Shown here: piece after piece, positions 26,668 to 35,510 of the stretch
Position numbering within the stretch: position 1 is the first letter of the stretch
Layout of the letters: the number at the start of each line of letters is the position of its first letter
NCBI GenBank assembly: GCA_035547695.1
Contig: DASZUK010000063.1
Span: 1 to 64,000 of the forward strand
DNA length: 64,000 bases
DNA from: DASZUK01 sp035547695
Lineage (GTDB): Bacteria > Actinomycetota > Acidimicrobiia > Acidimicrobiales > RAAP-2
Direction of reading: 5' to 3'
Translations under genes and position numbers: made by a program
The notes under the pieces: model-generated
Told to the model about the DNA's origin: nothing
The model's database searches: none
What the model saw: the letters and a program-made list of their open reading frames with translations, nothing else

Positions 26668-27447
26668 ATGGCTGACGGCGCCGAGGGTGCGGGGGGTGCG
26701 GATGGCGCAGGGGGTGCTGATGGTGCGGCGACCACACCGCTGCAGGTGCTGATCCGGGTCCAGGACCTGGACACGGCCATCAGCCAGTTGCACCACCGCC
26801 GGGACACCCTGCCGGAGCGCGAGGAGCTCCGCACCGTCGAGGCCGGCCTTGCCGATCTGGCGGCCCGGGCCGCCGCCCTGGAGGCGCAGCGCCGGGACCT
26901 CCAAGCTCGCCAGGCGGAGCTGGAGGAGCAGATCGCCGGGGTGGCCAACCGGCGGAAGGCCCTGGAGGACCGGATGTACGCGGCCCGCGGCACGTCGGCC
27001 CGCGATCTGCAGGCCATGGACGAGGAGATCCGGCACCTGGCCGACCGGCGGTCCGAGCTGGAGGACGTCGAGCTGGAGCTGATGGAGGAGCAGGAGCCGG
27101 TGGACGCCGACCTGGGCCGGCTGGCCGCCGAACGGGACCGGCTGGCGGCTTCGGCGGAGACCCTGCGGTCGGCCCTGGCCGAGGCGGAGGCGGTGGTGGA
27201 CGCCGACCTGTCCGTGGAGATCGCAGCCAGGGCCGACACCGCGGCCGGGCTGCCGGAGGACCTGGCCACCCGCTACGAGGGCCTCCGGGGCCGGCTGGGC
27301 GGGGTCGGGGCGGCCAGGCTGATCGGCAGCCACTGCGACGGCTGCCACCTGGAGCTGCCGTCGATGGAGGTGGAGCGGGTCCGCCGGCTGCCGCCGGGGT
27401 CGGTGGCCACCTGCGACCAGTGCGGCCGCATCCTGGTCCGGGCCTGA
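26668..27447 (+). CDS. Coiled-coil zinc-ribbon protein (DUF164/C4-type)
   Basis: A 259-residue protein with a long helical hairpin (about 25-200, rich in Glu/Arg/Leu heptads such as AALEAQRRDLQARQAELEEQ) and a C-terminal zinc ribbon CDGCHLELP ... CDQCGRILVR with two CxxC pairs. This is the widespread zf-RING_7/DUF164 family, found in nearly all actinobacteria beside a phosphatase and often an RNase HI; it is thought to bind nucleic acid or partner proteins. ATG 26668 has a GAAGGAGGG ribosome site in the overlapping end of the NUDIX gene. The low-complexity start (GADGAGGADGA) varies in length. Confidence 0.9.
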   Translation: MADGAEGAGGADGAGGADGAATTPLQVLIRVQDLDTAISQLHHRRDTLPEREELRTVEAGLADLAARAAALEAQRRDLQARQAELEEQIAGVANRRKALEDRMYAARGTSARDLQAMDEEIRHLADRRSELEDVELELMEEQEPVDADLGRLAAERDRLAASAETLRSALAEAEAVVDADLSVEIAARADTAAGLPEDLATRYEGLRGRLGGVGAARLIGSHCDGCHLELPSMEVERVRRLPPGSVATCDQCGRILVRA

Positions 27448-27450
27448 CCG

Positions 27451-28062
27451 GTGCTCGTCCTGGTCCGCCACGGCGAGGCCACCGCCAACGCCGCCGGCCT
27501 GCTGCTCGGCCGCTCCGACGTGCCGTTGACCGACAAGGGCCGCGGCCAGGCCGCCGCCGTCGGCGCCCGCCTGCGCCACGGCCCCGACGGCACCGCGGCC
27601 CCCCCGGTGGTCGCGGTGGTGTCCAGCCCGCTGCGCCGGGCCCTCGACACCGCCGACGCCCTCGGCCTCGGCCTCCCGGTCCAGGTCGACCGGCGGTGGG
27701 TGGAGGTGGACTACGGCGAGCACGAGGGCCGGGCCCTCAGCGACGTCCCCGCCGACGTGTGGCTGCGGTGGCGGTCCGACCCGGCCTACCGGCCGGAGGG
27801 TGGCGAGTCCCTCGCCGACCTCGGCGCCCGGGTCCGCCAGGCCTGCGACGACCTCGTCGCCACCCCCGGCGAGGGGGCCCGTTCGGACCACGGCGACGTC
27901 GTCGTGGTCAGCCACGTCTCCCCCATCAAGGCCGCCGTCGCCTGGGCCCTCGGCGCCGACGACCGCCTGGCCTGGCGCCTGCACCTGTCCACCGGCTCCA
28001 TCACCCGCATCGCCTGGACCCCGTCCGGCCCGGTGGTCCACGGCTTCAACTGGACCCCGTAG
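27451..28062 (+). CDS. Histidine phosphatase (phosphoglycerate mutase-like)
   Basis: A 203-residue member of the histidine phosphatase superfamily. LVLVRHGEATAN (RHG with phospho-accepting His at residue 8) opens the protein, and VVVVSHVSPIKAAVAWAL carries the second catalytic His; VEVDYGEHEGRALSDVP provides the acid. It starts on GTG three bases after the zinc-ribbon gene, an arrangement common in actinobacteria, so the pair is functionally linked, though the substrate is unknown. It is the last gene before array 2. Confidence 0.88.
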   Translation: MLVLVRHGEATANAAGLLLGRSDVPLTDKGRGQAAAVGARLRHGPDGTAAPPVVAVVSSPLRRALDTADALGLGLPVQVDRRWVEVDYGEHEGRALSDVPADVWLRWRSDPAYRPEGGESLADLGARVRQACDDLVATPGEGARSDHGDVVVVSHVSPIKAAVAWALGADDRLAWRLHLSTGSITRIAWTPSGPVVHGFNWTP

Positions 28063-28292
28063 CCCACCACCGGCCTGAACCCACCACCGGCCTGCTCGGT
28101 CCGTCTCCCGTCCGCCGAGCTGGGGCCGGCGGCGGTGGTCGACGTGGTCGAGGGGACGTGATCGAGGGAGACCGAAACCGAGCAACTTCTCGGCGCCCTT
28201 TTCGGGCTCCATGTCACACCCGAATTGCACGATACAAACGTCGGCCGAGTGGCGTTTGGAGAGGTGAAAGGGGATGCGGTGGTGACAGATTG
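28063..28292. other. Gene-free stretch before the duplicated cas fragment
   Basis: A 16-bp direct repeat (CCCACCACCGGCCTG-type) lies just after the phosphatase stop at about 28063-28094. CTTTTCGGGCTCCATG near 28190-28205 shares ten bases with the CRISPR repeat core but lacks its stem and end. AT-rich sequence follows to 28260. I see no gene. Confidence 0.5.
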
Positions 28293-28424
28293 CCGGCAGA
28301 TTGGTTGGCCTTCCTCGGCCGTCGATCCTTTCCCTGTCGTCGCGTCGAACCAGTCGTTGCGAACGACCTCGTGCGCAGTGCCATGGAAGTCGGAGGGGCA
28401 CCCGGCGGCTACGCTGCGACTGGC
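28293..28424 (+). pseudogene. Fragment of the cas8-like gene
   Basis: About 105 bp here closely match 21171-21270 inside the intact cas8-like gene; shared blocks include GCGTTCCTCGGCC-like, CAGTCGTTGCGAAC versus GAGTCGTTGCGAAC, GTGCGCAG and CATGGAAGTCGG. The reading frame is broken: WLAFLGRRSFP is in one frame and VVASNQSLRTT in another. Compared with the original, about 280 bp of the gene's end and the following spacer are missing before the shared leader resumes. It therefore marks the left end of a segment duplicated together with the leader and repeats of array 2. Confidence 0.85.
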
Positions 28425-28582
28425 CAGTTGGCGGCACGGTCATTCATGAGCCCTCGCCCCCAGGTGGCAGCGGCAGATGATCCTTTCCAACCGAATAGTG
28501 CGACTCTCATCCGACCCCCCGTTTCCCACCGCTCGCAGAGGCCCACGTTCGCCCAGCTCATGACGGGCAACAATTGTGAGCG
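28425..28582 (+). promoter_or_regulatory. Leader of CRISPR array 2 (duplicate of array 1 leader)
   Basis: This 158-bp segment aligns with 21571-21727 along its whole length: CAGTTGGCGGCAC, GAGCCCTCGC, GATCCTTTCCAA, GCGACTCT, CCACCGCTCGCAGAGGCCC and CATGACGGG are shared in order. The inverted pair is CCGCTCGCA with TGTGAGCGG, one base changed. Array 2 should therefore be transcribed and possibly still acquire spacers using the single Cas1-Cas2 set. Confidence 0.8.
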
Positions 28583-31054
28583 GTGATCCCGGCCTTCTCG
28601 GCCGGGCTCCATTGCGGCAGGCTCTCGCTGGTGGCCTCCAGATCGAGTTCGGACGTGATCCCGGCCTTCTCGGCCGGGCTCCATTGCGGCCCGTGGTCCC
28701 GTAGGGCGATCCGTCCCTCGCCAGCGGGTGATCCCGGCCTTCTCGGCCGGGCTCCATTGCGGCGTCTCCTGGGGGAGGCCCAAGGCGACCTGCTCGATGT
28801 GATCCCGGCCTTCTCGGCCGGGCTCCATTGCGGCAACATCGTGTTGATCCCCCCGTTGAGCTGGAGGTTGTGATCCCGGCCTTCTCGGCCGGGCTCCATT
28901 GCGGCTCGCCGGTGCCCAGGACCCGAAGCTGCTCGGCAAGTGTGATCCCGGCCTTCTCGGCCGGGCTCCATTGCGGCCAGTACCCCGACGACACCCCGGC
29001 GTTTGCTGGCACGTGATCCCGGCCGTCTCGGCCGGGCTCCATTGCGGCCGTCTTGGTGATGGTGGCCGATGTGCCGGCGCTGGGTGATCCCGGCCTTCTC
29101 GGCTGGGCTCCATTGCGGCAGCGTTGTCGAAAGGATCGAGCTTTCGGCCGATGTGTGATCCCGGCCTTCTCGGCTGGGCTCCATTGCGGCGATCGAAGTG
29201 TCACGCTGCACCGGTTGTTGCCGGCGGTGATCCCGGCCTTCTCGGCCGGGCTCCATTGCGGCACGACGAGACCACCACCGCCCGGGCCGGTCAGCGTGCC
29301 GGTGATCCCGGCCTTCTCGGCCGGGCTCCATTGCGGCGAGCGGGCGAAGTCCAGGCCGCGGGCGGCGGTCAGGTGATCCCGGCCTTCTCGGCCGGGCTCC
29401 ATTGCGGCGAGACCGCTGTGTGGAGGCCGGTGTCGCCTTCTTCTGTGATCCCGGCCTTCTCGGCCGGGCTCCATTGCGGCAGCCGAACCGAAGGCGAGGT
29501 GAACGACTTGGCAAAGTGATCCCGGCCTTCTCGGCCGGGCTCCATTGCGGCAAGATGTAGAGCCAGTCGCTGAAGGCGACCACCCGGTGATCCCGGCCTT
29601 CTCGGCCGGGCTCCATTGCGGCGGCACGACCATGCCCAACTCGGTGACGGCCTCGCCGGTGATCCCGGCCTTCTCGGCCGGGCTCCATTGCGGCGTGTGA
29701 GAGACCGGCCGGATTGCCGTCTTCCCGCAGGTGATCCCGGCCTTCTCGGCCGGGCTCCATTGCGGCGGCACGACCATGCCCAACTCGGTGACGGCCTCGC
29801 CGGTGATCCCGGCCTTCTCGGCCGGGCTCCATTGCGGCTCAGAGCAGGCCAGGATGACGCTCGGCCGGCCGGCGGTCTCGGCCGGGCTCCATTGCGGCCT
29901 GCCCGACCTGTCCGCCTTCCACAGCTTCGTGGCGTGATCCCGGCCTTCTCGGCCGGGCTCCATTGCGGCGTGGCGCTGCTCCACTTGCCGACGATGTCAT
30001 TGGTGTGATCCCGGCCTTCTCGGCCGAGCTCCATTGCGGCTCGCCAACGTTGACGGCTGTGGCGGTCGAAACGACGGGTGATCCCGGCCTTCTCGGCCGG
30101 GCTCCATTGCGGCTTCTGATGCGCGGCCTCGCCCTCGTTCTGGCCGGCCGTGATCCCGGCCTTCTCGGCTGGGCTCCATTGCGGCAGGGCGTCGAGGACC
30201 TTGCCGCCGTCGCGGGCGTTGTGATCCCGGCCTTCTCGGCTGGGCTCCATTGCGGCGTTGTGCCAGTGACCTTGCGGGTGATGTACGCCAGTGATCCCGG
30301 CCTTCTCGGCCGGGCTCCATTGCGGCCAGTAGGGCTGGGTGACTCGTGTGGCGTTGGGGACGGTGATCCCGGCCTTCTCGGCTGGGCTCCATTGCGGCTG
30401 GACGAGAACGGTGATCCGATGCCCCCGCTCAGTGTGATCCCGGCCTTCTCGGCTGGGCTCCATTGCGGCAATCACCGATGCCCTCACCCGCTCGATCGGG
30501 GTGGAGTGATCCCGGCCTTCTCGGCTGGGCTCCATTGCGGCGCAGATGAACCGGTGGCCCCTGATCGAGCTGGAGATGTGATCCCGGCCTTCTCGGCTGG
30601 GCTCCATCGCGGCGTCACCTACTGCCGGCTCCAGGGCATCCCGAACGAGGTGATCCCGGCCTTCTCGGCCGGGCTCCATTGCGGCGGGAGGCTGTCCAGC
30701 CACTACGGCGCCAGCAGGGTCGTGATCCAGGCCCTCCCGGCCGGGCTCCATTGCAGTGGCAAGTCGATGGTGCTCTGGTCGATGATCCTCCAGGTGATCC
30801 CGGCCCACCCGGCCGGGCTCCATTGCAGCGTCGTCTGGCGCCTGGACCGCCTCGGCCGCTCACTAATGATCCCGGCCCACCCGGCCGGGCTCCATTGCAG
30901 CACCAGGCCGGCCGCCGCGCAGTCGTCTTTGTCCCAGTGATCCCGGCCCACCCGGCCGGGCTCCATTGCAGGCGGGCAGGAGGGGGCAGACCGACCCTTC
31001 GCCGTGTTGGTCGTCCGGTGTTCCCGGCCACCAATGCCGGGCTCCGTTGTCGGC
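28583..31054 (+). CRISPR. CRISPR array 2: about 35 repeats, 34 spacers, repeat variant GTGATCCC
   Basis: Thirty-six-base repeats start GTGATCCCGGCC and otherwise equal array 1 repeats, with the same CCCGGCC/GGCCGGG stem; only positions 4-5 differ (AT for CC). Period is mostly 71-72 bp. Several repeats from 29084 on have GGCTGGG in place of GGCCGGG. The repeat at about 29863-29898 has lost its first third with part of the preceding spacer. The spacers at 29623-29658 and 29767-29802 are identical. The last four good repeats (30722-30972) have loop CACCC or similar and end GCAG, and a very degenerate copy closes the array at 31018-31054. Leader-proximal repeats are uniform, so growth is from the left. 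No cas genes adjoin it. Confidence 0.96.
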
Positions 31055-31124
31055 GGGACCCGGCCGGAGTGTCGCCGGGACCCGGCCGGCAGACCGGCCC
31101 GCCGGGGGCGGCCGGTTGGACCTG

Positions 31125-31916
31125 ATGGCGGTCCCCGGCCAAGATCGGCCGGTGGCCGAACCTGTCGACGCCGATCCCCGGAACCCCGAGTCCCCGGGTC
31201 CGACCGTTCCCGAGGACGAGGTGCCGACCCACCGCCGCACCATCGAGGTGGAGGTGTTCGAGGATGGCGACGACCTGGTGGTGGTCGGCCGGCTGCAGGA
31301 CGCCCGGCCCTGGGTGCCGGCCGGCTCCGGCTGGCCGGTCCAGGTGCACGACATGGAGCTGGCCGTCACCGTCCGGCGGTCCGACCTGGTCATCACCGAC
31401 GCCCGGGCCCGGATGGACCGGTTCCCCCACGCCGAGTGCGTGGCCATCGAACCGGCCTTCCGGGGACTGGTCGGCCTGAGCGTCGCCCGCGGGTACAGCC
31501 GGGCCGTCCAGGAGCGGTTCGGCCGCACCCTCGGCTGCACCCACCTGGAGCTGCTGGCCCGCACCATTGGGCCGGTGGTGGTGCAGGCCATCCCGTCCTC
31601 GGCGTTCCGCCGGGGGGAGGCCCTGCACGACGACCCGCCCGAAGGTGCTGCGATCCCGCAGGGCCGTTCCGGGACGGCGGCCGCCAGGACGGTCCCGATC
31701 CAGCCGTGGTTGGCCGGGAGCTGCCACATCTGGGCCGCCGACGGGCCGGGCCCGGACAAGCTGGCCCTGGGCTGGCGGCCGGGACGGGGGCAGTACCCGG
31801 CGCCGTCCGCCGTGGAGCTCCGTCGGTCGGCGGCTGCCCGCGACGCCGGCCTCCCGGCGGACGACGCCACGTCCGGCGACCGGGCCGGCGAGCAGTCCGG
31901 CAACCAGGCCGGCTAG
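31125..31916 (+). CDS. DUF2889 domain protein
   Basis: A 263-residue protein of the DUF2889 family. Recognisable stretches are HRRTIEVEVFEDGDDLVVVG, LQDARPWVPAGSGWPVQVHD, MELAVTVRRSDLVITDARAR, CVAIEPAFRGLVGLSVARGY and LGCTHLELLARTIGPVVVQA. DUF2889 proteins are often encoded near aromatic-compound or steroid degradation genes but have no established activity. The ATG at 31125 is the first clear start after array 2; the first 35 residues are low complexity. Its end overlaps by 4 bp the end of the convergent gene. Confidence 0.82.
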   Translation: MAVPGQDRPVAEPVDADPRNPESPGPTVPEDEVPTHRRTIEVEVFEDGDDLVVVGRLQDARPWVPAGSGWPVQVHDMELAVTVRRSDLVITDARARMDRFPHAECVAIEPAFRGLVGLSVARGYSRAVQERFGRTLGCTHLELLARTIGPVVVQAIPSSAFRRGEALHDDPPEGAAIPQGRSGTAAARTVPIQPWLAGSCHIWAADGPGPDKLALGWRPGRGQYPAPSAVELRRSAAARDAGLPADDATSGDRAGEQSGNQAG

Positions 31917-33748
31917 GTCCGGAGCCGCCAGACGTCGCGTTCGGAGTGGACGACCACCGGGGTGTAGGTGACGACGCTGTCGAACTGCCGGTGGTCCACC
32001 CCCCGGGCGCGGGCGCCGCGCTCCAGGGCGGCCCGGGACAGCCGGGCGGCTGGGGCGGCCCGCAGGGTGGCCACCAGGGCCTGTTCGGCCGGCGCCAGGA
32101 GCGCCGTCAGGTCCAGCGGGCCGGCCGACCGGACGGTGTGGCCCTCCAGGACGAAGTCGGGGTGGGCGTCGTAGTAGGCCGCCAGCACCGCCTCCGGCGG
32201 CACCTCGCTCACCCGGACGCCGTGGCGCTGGCGGACCAGCCCGCCGCGCAGGGTCGGGAGGTCCAGGGGGGACGACACGGCCAGCATCCGCCGGGTGACG
32301 TTGCGGACGCAGTGCCGGCCGGGGCCCTGGCCGGGCAGCCAGAACCAGTCGCCGGCCAAGTGGGCGGTCGCCGGCGACGACCGCAACACCAGCCGGACCA
32401 CTGTGGGCAGCCACGGACGGCCACCGGCCCGGCCGCCGACGTCGACCACGCCGTCGCCGTCGCCACCACCAACGTCGCCGTCGTCGTCACCACCGACGTT
32501 GCCGCCGCCACCACCGACGCCGCTGCCACCGCCGAGGCCGCCACCGCCGTCACCCTCGTTGTGTGCGGCCCCCTCACGCGCGACGGCGGCGACCACCTGG
32601 TCGACCGACAGGATGCCGTCTCGCTTGGCCAGGCGGGTGGCGGCAGACAGCACCGCCCGGCCGACGGCCAGGCCGGGCGGCACCACCAGCGGCACCCCAC
32701 CACCGGCGTCGACCTGGAAAGGGACCGGGTACCCCAGGAGGTCGGCCAGGGCGGCCACGAACGCGGGGTCGACCGGGTCCATGCAGAGGCCGGCCCGGAC
32801 GAGCCGGTGGGCGGCGTCGGCGGCCGGAACGGGGGCCCAGGCGCCCAGTTGCCGGCCGACGATGCCGAGCTGGGGCAGGAAGCCGTCCCGGAGCCGGCCG
32901 GTGGTACGGCGGATGACCTGCCGGGCCCGTTCCTTGCTGACCGAGAACGGGCGACCGACGTCGTGGAGCTTGCGCAGGCCGCCGCCGCTCCGGTCCAACC
33001 TGGCCGTGGTGATGGCCAGGTCGCGCGGGGAGACCCCGAGAGCCCGGCTGAGCCGCGTCACGGCGCGGTCCAGCGGCTCCCGGCCGAGGTGCTCCGCCCG
33101 GTCCACGACGGCCGGAAGGGCGTGGGCGAGGGCCCGGGCCAGCCGGCCGTCGGGATCGGCGGCGGCGTCGGCCAGCAACTGGTCCAGGCGGCCCGGGTGC
33201 GGGGGCAGCACGTCCCGGAACCGGCCGTCGTGGCTGCCGACGCGGGCGGTCCAGGCCCAGCGGGCCGCCTCGGCCAGCCGTCGCCGGGCGGCGGCGTCGA
33301 GCGGCGCCGCGGGGGTGCCGGCCAGGGCGTCCACGATGACGCCCATCTCCAGGGCGGTCTTGCGGCCGGTGGCGGGAATGGCCAGCAGGCGGCCGTAGGT
33401 CAACCGTTCCAGCCGGTCCGCCGCCAGCAGGTCGGCCTGCCGCAGTGCCCGGCCCAGCCGGGTCGGCCAGAGCACCTGGCCCGGCCGGACGTCGCCGGGC
33501 CACGGGTCCGCCATGATCCGGAGGTCCCGCGCCTTCCTGGAGCCGACCAGCCCCAGCAGGAACTCGACCACCAGGGCCGGTGGCCGCCCGCCGCCGCACC
33601 ATCCGGCCCCGTCCAGGTCGGCCACGGTGGCGCCCACCGGCAGGCCCAGGTCGACGGCCACGATCGGCGGCAGGGCCGTCCCGCTGAAGGCCTGCCGCAG
33701 GGACCGCGGCAGCAGTGGCATCCCCGCCGATCCCCACCGGCCGACCAC
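31913..33748 (-). CDS. Large helix-turn-helix protein, sigma region 4-like; function unknown
   Basis: A 611-residue protein. RLTYGRLLAIPATGRKTALEM (about residues 118-138) looks like a helix-hairpin-helix or alpha-CTD-type element, and FSVSKERARQVIRRTTGRLR (about 270-290) resembles the sigma-70 region 4 helix-turn-helix, in which the RQ(I/V) helix contacts DNA. A long Gly/Asp/Val-rich insert (GGGSGVGGGGGNVGGDDDGD region, about 405-445) separates the C-terminal part, where PTLRGGLVRQRHGVRVSEV may be another winged helix. No catalytic residues or metal sites are seen. The GTG at 33748 is taken as start; an ATG nine codons inside is possible. Probably a DNA-binding regulator, but this is inference. 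Confidence 0.65.
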   Translation of the reverse strand: MVGRWGSAGMPLLPRSLRQAFSGTALPPIVAVDLGLPVGATVADLDGAGWCGGGRPPALVVEFLLGLVGSRKARDLRIMADPWPGDVRPGQVLWPTRLGRALRQADLLAADRLERLTYGRLLAIPATGRKTALEMGVIVDALAGTPAAPLDAAARRRLAEAARWAWTARVGSHDGRFRDVLPPHPGRLDQLLADAAADPDGRLARALAHALPAVVDRAEHLGREPLDRAVTRLSRALGVSPRDLAITTARLDRSGGGLRKLHDVGRPFSVSKERARQVIRRTTGRLRDGFLPQLGIVGRQLGAWAPVPAADAAHRLVRAGLCMDPVDPAFVAALADLLGYPVPFQVDAGGGVPLVVPPGLAVGRAVLSAATRLAKRDGILSVDQVVAAVAREGAAHNEGDGGGGLGGGSGVGGGGGNVGGDDDGDVGGGDGDGVVDVGGRAGGRPWLPTVVRLVLRSSPATAHLAGDWFWLPGQGPGRHCVRNVTRRMLAVSSPLDLPTLRGGLVRQRHGVRVSEVPPEAVLAAYYDAHPDFVLEGHTVRSAGPLDLTALLAPAEQALVATLRAAPAARLSRAALERGARARGVDHRQFDSVVTYTPVVVHSERDVWRLRT

Positions 33749-33899
33749 CGCGACGCCCCGAAGGGCCGCCGGCCCGTCCGCTGGCTCCGCTTCGTTGCCG
33801 TCTACGACCCCCCACGCCGAGATGTATCCATGCTACTTATCGGTAGCGTCTGCGTCGAGCACCGGCCACGGGGGGGTCCACAGGGACCGACGCAGCGAG

Positions 33900-33943
33900 G
33901 CAGTGGAGCAGTGGGGCAGCGGGGCAGTGGGGCAGTGGGTCAG
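33900..33943. repeat. Tandem 8-9-bp repeat at the end of the dehalogenase gene
   Basis: Five imperfect copies of GCAGTGGGG run into the stop codon (complement of 33940-33942) of the dehalogenase-like gene. It is a simple sequence repeat with no gene content; a slippage hotspot is likely. Confidence 0.7.
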
Positions 33944-34875
33944 CCGGCCGGGGTGGCGGCGATGAAGGCGACGATGGTGTCGGCCAGTTCCGGCCCCTTG
34001 TCCTCCTGGAGGAAGTGGCCGCCGCCGGTGATGGTGACGTGGTCGACCCCGGCCGCCCCGGGGACCTCGTCGCGGAACCGGCGGTCCGCTCCCCGCGTGA
34101 TCGGGTCGCCGTCGCTGAAGGCGCAGAGGAACGGCTTGTCGAAGGTGGCCAGCGACTGCCAGGCCCGGCGGTTGTCGGCGCTCGCCGGGTCGTCCGGGGT
34201 GGTGGGGACCAGCACCGGGAACTGGCGGGCGCCCTCCTTGTAGTCCTCGTCCGGGAACGGGGCGTCGTAGGCGGCGACGACGTCGGGCGGGAGGTCGGAG
34301 AGGGTGCCGCCGTTCACGATCAGGCCGACCGGCAGTTGGGGGACGTCCTGGGAGAACCGTTGCCAGTTGGCGAACGCCTCGGTCATCCGTTCGTCCCCGG
34401 TGGGCAGCCCGGTGTTGGCGGCCACCACCCGGCGGAACCGGTCGGGGTGCTCGGCCACCAGGCGGAGCCCCAGCAGGCCGCCCCAGTCCTGCCCGCACAG
34501 GGTCAGGCCGGACAGGTCCAGCCGGTCGAACAGGGCCGACCGCAACCACTCGACGTGGCCGGCGTAGCTGTAGTCCGATCGGGCGGCCGGCTTGTCGGAC
34601 CGCCCGAACCCGACGAGGTCCGGGGCGATCACCCGGTGGCCGGCAGCCGCCAGCACCGGCACCATGGTGCGGTACAGGTAGGACCAACTGGGTTCGCCGT
34701 GGAGCAGCAGCACCGTCTCGGCCGCGCCGGCCGGACCCTCGTCGAGGTAGTGCAGCCGCAGCGTCCGGACCCCGTCGGGGTCCTCGTCGCCGGCCGGGAC
34801 CTCCACGTAGTGCGGGGCGAACCCGTACCCGGGCAGGCCGGCGAACCGGTCGTCGGGGGTCCGCAGCGCCTTCAC
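33940..34875 (-). CDS. Haloalkane dehalogenase-like alpha/beta hydrolase
   Basis: A 311-residue alpha/beta hydrolase close to the DhlA/DhmA haloalkane dehalogenases, which replace halogen by hydroxyl through an Asp nucleophile. LLLHGEPSWSYLYRTMVP contains the oxyanion HGEP and the halide-binding Trp; LCGQDWGGLLGLRL has the nucleophilic Asp followed by the second halide Trp; CAFSDGDPITRG offers the acid; and GGGHFLQEDKGPE has the catalytic His. The length is typical. GTG 34875 overlaps the TGA of the upstream TetR gene, so the two form one operon and the regulator probably senses a related compound. Epoxide hydrolase activity is a less likely alternative because the halide-binding Trp residues are present. 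Confidence 0.85.
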   Translation of the reverse strand: MKALRTPDDRFAGLPGYGFAPHYVEVPAGDEDPDGVRTLRLHYLDEGPAGAAETVLLLHGEPSWSYLYRTMVPVLAAAGHRVIAPDLVGFGRSDKPAARSDYSYAGHVEWLRSALFDRLDLSGLTLCGQDWGGLLGLRLVAEHPDRFRRVVAANTGLPTGDERMTEAFANWQRFSQDVPQLPVGLIVNGGTLSDLPPDVVAAYDAPFPDEDYKEGARQFPVLVPTTPDDPASADNRRAWQSLATFDKPFLCAFSDGDPITRGADRRFRDEVPGAAGVDHVTITGGGHFLQEDKGPELADTIVAFIAATPAG

Positions 34876-35510
34876 CGGCCCGCCCGATGCGGCCCACCAC
34901 CGGCCTCGAGCAGGGCGGTGAGCACCTGGGCCATGACCCGCCGGGCGGCCGCGGCGGACTGCCCCTGGCGGGCGCGCAGGCGGTCCCAGGCCTCCCAGGA
35001 GCCGGCCAGGTCCAGGGCCGCCAGCAGTTGCCCGCGACCCGGTCCGGCGTCGGACAGCACGTCGGCGAAGGTGTTCGCCAGGAGGTCCCGGAGGAAGACG
35101 TTGGACCGGGCCACCATGGCGGACAGCTCCGGGGAGCTGAGGGCCTGGGGAGTGACGGCCCGGCGGACGGCGCTGATGGCCTCGTACAGGCGGGCCCGCT
35201 GCCGGACGGTGCGGTCGATGCGGTCGGCCAGGGGCAGGTCCGCCGGGATCTCCTTCAGGCTGCTCCAGTGCCTGGCGGCCTGGAGCTGGATGACGGCCCG
35301 GTAGACGGCCTCCATGTCCTGGAAGTGGTGGAACACCAGGCGGACCGAGATGTCGGCCCGGTCGGCCACCTCCTTGGCGGTGGGTTGGGGATTGCCTTCT
35401 TCCAGGAGGGAGATGAGGGCCTCGGCCACCTTCACGCGGGTCCGCTGACCCCGGGCCAACCGGCCGTCGGCCGGGACAGGTTCGTTGGTTGCGGTCGGTT
35501 GGCGCGGCAT
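34872..35510 (-). CDS. TetR/AcrR family regulator upstream of the dehalogenase
   Basis: A 212-residue TetR-type repressor. The N-terminal helix-turn-helix is VKVAEALISLLEEGNPQPTA, KEVADRADISVRLVFHHFQD; the remaining helices form the ligand pocket and dimer interface. It is immediately upstream of and overlaps the dehalogenase-like gene (GTGA), implying joint transcription and likely autoregulation. ATG 35510 is preferred to a further upstream ATG because the HTH then starts at about residue 27. Confidence 0.85.
   Translation of the reverse strand: MPRQPTATNEPVPADGRLARGQRTRVKVAEALISLLEEGNPQPTAKEVADRADISVRLVFHHFQDMEAVYRAVIQLQAARHWSSLKEIPADLPLADRIDRTVRQRARLYEAISAVRRAVTPQALSSPELSAMVARSNVFLRDLLANTFADVLSDAGPGRGQLLAALDLAGSWEAWDRLRARQGQSAAAARRVMAQVLTALLEAGGGPHRAGR

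Noticed and set aside
28180..28212. Possible orphan CRISPR repeat (CTTTTCGGGCTCCATG)
   Set aside because: Ten matching bases without the handle ATTGCGGC and with no matching target nearby; too weak compared with 14178-14202.
28409..30823. Long minus-strand frames across array 2 giving AMEPGREGRDH repeats
   Set aside because: Same artefact as in array 1; the repeat in reverse lacks stop codons.
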